A DNA stretch of 27,678 nt from NCBI GenBank assembly GCA_964242215.1, contig CAXTCJ010000066.1:1-27678 (forward strand), written 5' to 3'. The position numbers and the translations under genes were made by a program. Position 1 is the first letter of the stretch; the number at the start of each line of letters is the position of its first letter. Source of the stretch: LMUY01 sp964242215 (GTDB taxonomy: Bacteria > Pseudomonadota > Alphaproteobacteria > Acetobacterales > Acetobacteraceae). This document shows positions 23,460 to 27,678 of the stretch, piece by piece. The notes under the pieces were generated by a model. That model did not search any database. It was not told where the DNA came from and saw only the letters and a program-made list of their open reading frames with translations.

Positions 23460-23548
23460 GGGGATGTCTCCTGAGGTGAAAGGGAGCCGGCGCGGGCCCA
23501 GGTCGCAGCCAAGCCGCCGCCGAGCACGAGAACGTCCGCTTCGATCAT
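23456..23548 (-). pseudogene. N-terminal stub of an FAD-dependent oxidoreductase
   Basis: A 30-residue frame, IEADVLVLGGGLAATWARAG followed by a few unrelated residues and a stop. The first 20 residues are the beta-alpha start of an FAD-binding Rossmann fold (VLVLGGGLAA). Its ATG overlaps the stop of binding-protein paralogue 3 (ATGA at 23548-23545), so it once was translated with it. The rest, normally several hundred residues, has been deleted, and its end runs into the SsuD gene start. In intact sulfur loci a fumarate-reductase/AprA-like flavoprotein follows such a binding protein. Confidence 0.6.
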
Positions 23549-24489
23549 CCGGTCAACGCTCCGTTGAACGAGGCATCGAACACGCGGGATGCGTCCAGCC
23601 GGGTGTGGATGATCCCGGCGTTGAAATAGCGATCGGCGGTCTTTTGCTCGTCTGCGATCACGCGGGCGTCGATCGCGATCGGCACGGGTATTTCGGTATC
23701 GAACACCAGCCGCGCCACCGGCTGCGCCACGCCGATTTCGGCTGCCAGCACGCGGGCATACTCGTCGGGGTGCAACTGTGCCCAGCGCCGGGCAACAACC
23801 AGGCGGCGCGAGAAATCCAGCAGCGCATTGCGGCGATGTGCGATCGCATCGTCGCTGGCGACCAGGTAGGACAGCCCGGTCAACAACCCACCGCCGCCAT
23901 CCACCACGATGCGCATCTGATCCACCAGGCGTGCCTGGGCCACGTACACGCCCCAGGAGCACCACGCATCCACCGCGCCCGTGCTCAGCGCCGTATTCGC
24001 GTCGCCCGGCATCAGATTGGCGATCTTGATGTCGTTGAATTCCCAGCCCTGCGCTTCGGCAACGGCCAGGACCAAAGCGTGGCCGATCGAACCGCGGTTG
24101 ACGGCCACCGTGCGGCCCTTGAGGTCGGCCGCCGATCGGAGCGGCGAGTTCTGGCCCACCAGGATCGCGGTACCCGCGCCGCTGGTGCGGATGGGGGCAA
24201 CGATGCGGGCCTGCAGCCCGGCCGCCAACGCAAAGGTGGCCGGGGCATCACCTGCGAAGGCCAGATCGACCGCATCGGCGTTGAGCGCCTCCAGCACGGG
24301 CGCGGCGGCGGCGAATTGGCTCCAATCCAGCCGATAGGGCAGCCCCTCCAGCACCCCCGCCGCCTTCATCACGGATTGTGTGCCGCCCCTCTGGTCGCCA
24401 GCGCGCAGGGCTACGGTGTCGGCCCACGCCCTTGGGCCGAGCACCCCCGCCGCCGCAAGCCCGGCCAGCATCTGGCGCCTTGTGCTCAT
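23545..24489 (-). CDS. SsuA/TauA-type sulfonate-binding protein (paralogue 3)
   Basis: A 314-residue binding protein with a twin-arginine-like leader (STRRQMLAGLAAAGVLG, cleavage likely after AWA). Family marks are VALRAGDQRGG, DAVDLAFAGDAPA, DLKGRTVAVNRGSIGHA and AVDAWCSWGVY. It is more like paralogue 2 than paralogue 1 in the segment GVLEGLPYRLDWSQFAAA, suggesting that 2 and 3 duplicated more recently. It precedes the FAD-oxidoreductase stub and follows an acyl-CoA-dehydrogenase fragment on the same strand. The ligand is presumably an organosulfur compound. No intact transporter membrane component is in the window. Confidence 0.85.
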   Translation of the reverse strand: MSTRRQMLAGLAAAGVLGPRAWADTVALRAGDQRGGTQSVMKAAGVLEGLPYRLDWSQFAAAAPVLEALNADAVDLAFAGDAPATFALAAGLQARIVAPIRTSGAGTAILVGQNSPLRSAADLKGRTVAVNRGSIGHALVLAVAEAQGWEFNDIKIANLMPGDANTALSTGAVDAWCSWGVYVAQARLVDQMRIVVDGGGGLLTGLSYLVASDDAIAHRRNALLDFSRRLVVARRWAQLHPDEYARVLAAEIGVAQPVARLVFDTEIPVPIAIDARVIADEQKTADRYFNAGIIHTRLDASRVFDASFNGALTG

Positions 24490-24562
24490 GACGACAACCG
24501 CGGCGAGCCCAGCAAAACAGCTTGCCCTGGCACGAAGCGACCCAACGATGCAGTTCCACTCA

Positions 24563-24916
24563 TTAGGACGGTCCTGTTTCTATTGGGCGCGGCTGATAGG
24601 CCGAAGACAAGCTGAGATGCACCGGCCAACCGGATCGGGCCGCGTGACGCAAATGGATGAGTGGCATCCCCAGGATCAGCCCGGTGGACGCGCAGCCACG
24701 CCCGATATGCCGTACCAGATCCGACACCCGGCCCAGCCCCGCAGCCTCACCGCCATCCTCGCGACGCGCCGTGATCGCGCGGACCCGCTCGCGCTGCAGG
24801 ATGTCCAGGCTCTCCCACGGGAAGCCACCGGATCGATCGACCTCCGCGGCACGATCGGCGATGTCCTGCGCGTAGTCGTCGGCGGCTGGCGGCGCGGCGA
24901 GGGTCAGCCCGTCCAT
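24563..24916 (-). pseudogene. Truncated acyl-CoA-dehydrogenase-like (SfnB/DszC-type) gene
   Basis: A 117-residue frame equal to the N-terminal helical domain of a flavin-dependent acyl-CoA-dehydrogenase-like monooxygenase: AQDIADRAAEVDRSGGFPWE, ILQRERVRAITARREDGGE, and GCASTGLILGMPLIHLRHAA. Full members are about 380-410 residues. After roughly residue 95 the similarity is lost and the frame ends in an unrelated tail, so the flavin-binding middle and C-terminal domains are gone. SfnB-type relatives take part in sulfone and sulfonate desulfurisation, fitting the neighbourhood. The ATG (24916, AGGGG upstream) overlaps the preceding small gene by 13 bases, so it was part of an operon before deletion. 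Confidence 0.65.
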
Positions 24917-25179
24917 GAGGAAGCCCCTACGGCCGCTGCGAGCAGCAGCGAGTTCTCAGCGCTTTGCAGCGGGATGGGAACGGGGGCTCGGATAGCACCG
25001 AAACGGCCCGTCGTGAACAGATGCGTCACCACCCTATTGAGCTCGCCCAGAGAGCGCCAAGTGCTCTGGTCCAATTCTTCGACTTTGATATCGACAGCGC
25101 GAAAGCGGAATGCGCCGGCGGTGGCAATTGCAACACCAACGAAGGTGCCGTTTACCTCGACGACATGCGACTGAATCAT
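24904..25179 (-). CDS. Hypothetical protein, 91 residues, head of the sulfur operon
   Basis: A small soluble protein without signal peptide or membrane segment. It begins MIQSHVVEVNGTFVGVAIA, with a beta-rich first half (FRFRAVDIKVEELD) and then a helix STWRSLGELNRVVTHLFTTG; the last 20 residues are hydrophobic (AENSLLLAAAVGAS). A GAGG ribosome site lies six bases before the ATG. I do not recognise a family. The overlap with the acyl-CoA-dehydrogenase-like gene and its first place on the transcript suggest a small partner of the sulfur enzymes, by position only. Candidate minus-strand promoter elements lie upstream (TATAAG at 25225-25220). Confidence 0.6.
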   Translation of the reverse strand: MIQSHVVEVNGTFVGVAIATAGAFRFRAVDIKVEELDQSTWRSLGELNRVVTHLFTTGRFGAIRAPVPIPLQSAENSLLLAAAVGASSWTG

Positions 25180-25198
25180 CTTTGCCTCTTGCCAAACT

Positions 25199-25226
25199 TT
25201 GACTGGTCAAGGGCGTCACTTATACT
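25199..25226 (+). promoter_or_regulatory. Good sigma70-like promoter facing a gene-poor stretch
   Basis: TTGACT (25199-25204) and TATACT (25221-25226), each five of six to consensus, with 16 bases between. It points right, away from the sulfur operon. The next gene on that strand starts more than 500 bases on. TTGAC-TG-GTCAA at 25199-25210 is also a short inverted repeat that could hold an operator for the minus-strand operon. Confidence 0.45.
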
Positions 25227-25762
25227 CTGTGGCGACGCCGGTTCAGAAAGTCGAACGACCGCGACAACACGCCGTCACCGACTGCGCGATGCAGGATGTT
25301 CGGTGCTGTTTCGCTTTGAGGGGCTTCTGCATGGCTTAAGGCTGATCAGCCATCGACGGCGCGTCAACACACTGTTTAAAGACGACGGCAAAAAAGACGG
25401 AACGGTCTGCGGTTCGGCCGATTTGGAGAAAATGGCCAATGCCCTGCGGCTTTGAACCAGGAAATGCGTTTCCCCTCCGATCCGTCTCCGGTGCCAACCG
25501 CGCGGGCGTCCAGGCATGATGTCGAACCCCGGCCAGGTCCCGAGCACGACGGCCTCGCCACAGGCGCGCAGATGAGCCAGCTGCCCTTCTACTCCACCCG
25601 TACCGCTCGGCAAGCCCAGCCCAACCCCGTAGGCGACGCAGAACGCGGCCGGGTGCTTGAGGCAAATACAATCAGATCGCAACGGCTTCTTAAGCCTTTC
25701 CAGGTAACGGTCATCGAATTGAATGGGTGACGCTACATCACTCTCGCGAACTGGAGCGGCCC
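25227..25762. other. Gene-poor interval of about 535 bases
   Basis: No frame here shows a recognisable protein. A minus-strand frame at 25275-25682 is open, but its composition (Arg/Ser/Pro-rich) and lack of a ribosome site argue against coding. It holds a short hairpin at 25684-25699. The base composition is somewhat less GC-rich than the flanks around 25370-25440, which may mark a decayed insertion, but no terminal repeats are visible. Confidence 0.4.
25684..25699 (+). terminator. Short hairpin followed by three T
   Basis: GGCTT-CTT-AAGCC followed by TTT. The stem is only five base pairs and the T-run is short, so it would be a weak terminator for a transcript from the promoter at 25199. 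Confidence 0.2.
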
Positions 25763-27678
25763 GTGATACTGGATAATCTAAAGCTCAAGACAAAGTCGAT
25801 GCTGCCGCTCGCGCTGATGGCGGCGCTATTTGCCGGTGTGATCGCGATGTCTGCCAGCACGATGAGCGACGTGTCGTCGCGCTATGCCAAGCTCACAAGC
25901 CAGACGAGTCCCGCCGCCCTCTCTGCCCTGCGCTTCAATCGCACGACGTCGCTGATGGTGGTCGATGGGCTCCTTCTCCAGTCCTACGAATGCACCCATG
26001 GTGACGCGGAGAAGTGCACCGCTGCAGAGGCGTCGGCGCATGCGCACGAGACCATGGCACGGGAGCAAATCGACAAGGCGGCTTCGCTCGACCCCTCTCG
26101 CCTGGCCGAGTTCAGCACCTATAAGCAACGCTTCGAACAGATGGTCGTCGATATGAAGTCCGCGATGGCCGGCGGGCTTCGAGACGATCCAGCGAGCCGT
26201 TTGGCCATGAACGATATTGCAGCCCGCTTGCTGGTCTTCACCACTGACCTGAACACGGGAAATAACAAGATCAATGACTCCAATGCCCAGACAGTGAAGG
26301 ATCTCACGACAGCATCCGAGAGCACGCTCTGGATGATGATCGGCCTCGGCGCATTGGCCGTGTTGCTTGGTGTTTCGGTCTCAGTCTGGATTTCGGTGGC
26401 GAAGATCAGTCGCCCGTTGGAGGCCCTAGGGCGGGCGATGCGGACCCTGGCGGACGGCGACCTTGCGGCGGGCGTGCCGGGTCAGGAGCGTTTGGACGAG
26501 ATCGGCGCCATGGCGAAGACCGTGCAGGTGTTCAAAGCCAGCGCGTTGAAGGCGGTCGCGATGGAAGCAGAGATTGTTGCGGATCGTGCTGCGACTGAGG
26601 TCACGCGGTCCCGTGTGGAGGCCGAAAAGGCGCGTGAGGCGGCGGAGGATCAGGCTGCGATCGAAGCGTTGCAGCAGGGCCTGGACGCGCTGACCCACGG
26701 TGATCTGACGCATCAGATCACGGCGACGCTCGCGCCCAAGACACAACGGCTGAAGGACGACTTCAACCTTACTGCCAGCCGTTTGCGGGAGACGATATCC
26801 ACCATATCCGTCTCCGTCCGGAATATCACCACGGGCACCGCGGAGATCGGCAAAGCATCCGACGACCTTTCGCGGCGAACGGAGAATCAGGCGGCAAGCC
26901 TGGAGCAAACTGCCGCAGCCCTGGACGAGATCACCTCGACCGTCCGCACGACGGCTGAGGGAGCGATCGGCGCACAAACCATCGTATCGTCCGCCAAGGC
27001 CGACGCCGAACACTCGAGCGCGGTCATGCGCGATGCTGTCACCGCCATGAGCGCGATCGAGTCATCGGCGCAGCAAATCGGCCAGATCATCGGGGTGATC
27101 GACGAGATCGCTTTCCAGACCAACCTTCTGGCGTTGAACGCCGGTGTGGAGGCTGCGCGGGCTGGGGACGCCGGCCGTGGGTTCGCCGTGGTCGCGTCCG
27201 AAGTGCGGGCACTCGCTCAAAGATCCGCCCAGGCGGCCAAGGAGATCAAGCAGCTCATTTCGACGTCGTCGCAGCAGGTTGGCCGAGGCGTGGAGCTGGT
27301 GTCTGAGACCGGCTGCTCGCTGGAGCGCATCGTCGTGCACGTGGCAGGCTTCTATACCGCGATCAACGATATCGCGGCTTCGACCAAGGAACAGGCGAGC
27401 GCGCTTGCCGAGATCAATACCGCCATAAACCAGATGGACCAAGTGACGCAGCAGAACGCGGCGATGGTCGAGCAGAGCACGGCGGCCAGTCATAGCCTGA
27501 CGAATGAGACGGCCGAGCTGGAGCGCCTGACGAGCTACTTCCAAGTGAATGCTCGGCAGAGCCGGTCTGTCGCATCGCTAACGCACCCACCAGCCTCGAC
27601 CCCCGCGCGTGCAACGAGGCAGCCTGCGCTGAAGGTAGTGGCCGGTAGAGCCTCTCAGCAGGCTTCTGCGGCGGCGGT
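25763..27678 (+). CDS. Methyl-accepting chemotaxis protein (3' end beyond window)
   Basis: At least 638 residues, still open at the right edge. GTG at 25763 is chosen because GGAG lies about seven bases upstream; the next in-frame ATG is residue 13. The order is a first membrane helix (about 13-34), a periplasmic domain of some 150 residues that looks like a four-helix bundle (two Cys in YECTHGDAEKC), a second membrane helix (about 189-212), HAMP (about 213-265), a coiled coil, and the signalling domain. Its hairpin tip reads IDEIAFQTNLLALNAGVEAA, followed by RAGDAGRGFAVVASEVRALA, near residues 444-485. The Gly in ALNAGVEAA replaces the usual Ala. It senses an unknown ligand and passes the signal to CheA/CheW. 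No other chemotaxis gene is in the window. Confidence 0.95.
   Translation, partial: MILDNLKLKTKSMLPLALMAALFAGVIAMSASTMSDVSSRYAKLTSQTSPAALSALRFNRTTSLMVVDGLLLQSYECTHGDAEKCTAAEASAHAHETMAREQIDKAASLDPSRLAEFSTYKQRFEQMVVDMKSAMAGGLRDDPASRLAMNDIAARLLVFTTDLNTGNNKINDSNAQTVKDLTTASESTLWMMIGLGALAVLLGVSVSVWISVAKISRPLEALGRAMRTLADGDLAAGVPGQERLDEIGAMAKTVQVFKASALKAVAMEAEIVADRAATEVTRSRVEAEKAREAAEDQAAIEALQQGLDALTHGDLTHQITATLAPKTQRLKDDFNLTASRLRETISTISVSVRNITTGTAEIGKASDDLSRRTENQAASLEQTAAALDEITSTVRTTAEGAIGAQTIVSSAKADAEHSSAVMRDAVTAMSAIESSAQQIGQIIGVIDEIAFQTNLLALNAGVEAARAGDAGRGFAVVASEVRALAQRSAQAAKEIKQLISTSSQQVGRGVELVSETGCSLERIVVHVAGFYTAINDIAASTKEQASALAEINTAINQMDQVTQQNAAMVEQSTAASHSLTNETAELERLTSYFQVNARQSRSVASLTHPPASTPARATRQPALKVVAGRASQQASAAA

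Noticed and set aside
25275..25682. Minus-strand 135-codon frame in the gene-poor interval
   Set aside because: No ribosome site, low-complexity Arg/Ser/Pro composition in its second half, and no recognised motif. It cannot be excluded as a gene relic.
1..27678. CRISPR array, toxin-antitoxin pair or defence system
   Set aside because: No regularly spaced repeats and no recognisable defence or toxin gene were seen anywhere in the window.

Overview
The window is GC-rich (clearly above 60% by eye) and carries alphaproteobacterial gene families: hopanoid-type HpnL-like flippase, phthalate-type Rieske oxygenase, SsuA/SsuD sulfur genes and a large chemoreceptor. Gene content and codon bias suggest a soil or water Rhodospirillales/Acetobacteraceae-like bacterium; this is inference, as no rRNA or marker gene is present.

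Region 1 (1-6788) is a phosphonate cluster. PEP mutase fused to a nucleotidyltransferase, phosphonopyruvate decarboxylase and AEP transaminase together make 2-aminoethylphosphonate (AEP). On the opposite strand sit a second nucleotidyltransferase and a PhyH-type dioxygenase of the AEP-hydroxylase kind, cut by the window edge. A flippase-like membrane protein and a CDP-alcohol phosphotransferase with a complete catalytic motif follow. The best reading is AEP made, possibly hydroxylated, activated as CMP-AEP, transferred to a lipid alcohol, and the phosphonolipid moved across the membrane. An 18-bp perfect palindrome lies in the divergent promoter region.

Region 2 (6851-17093) looks like a complete upper phthalate pathway: Rieske oxygenase, flavin/2Fe-2S reductase, 4,5-dihydroxyphthalate decarboxylase and Gfo/Idh/MocA dihydrodiol dehydrogenase, together with a Liv-type ABC importer whose two permeases are fused, a MarR regulator and a 62-residue companion protein. 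Two inverted repeats of form CTTAG-N4-CTAAG sit beside candidate promoters in the two divergent intergenic regions and are probably the MarR operators.

Region 3 (17137-25179) is a sulfonate/organosulfur scavenging area with three paralogous SsuA/TauA-type binding proteins, an SsuD-type flavin monooxygenase, a DUF4126 membrane protein, an MmgE/PrpD protein and a lone tyrosine recombinase. It shows decay: a 30-residue stub of an FAD oxidoreductase, an N-terminal piece of an acyl-CoA-dehydrogenase-like gene, and a probable ABC-ATPase C-terminal remnant. No intact sulfonate permease or ATPase is present.

Region 4 (25180-27678) is a roughly 580-bp gene-poor stretch with a good sigma70-like promoter, then a methyl-accepting chemotaxis protein running off the right end.
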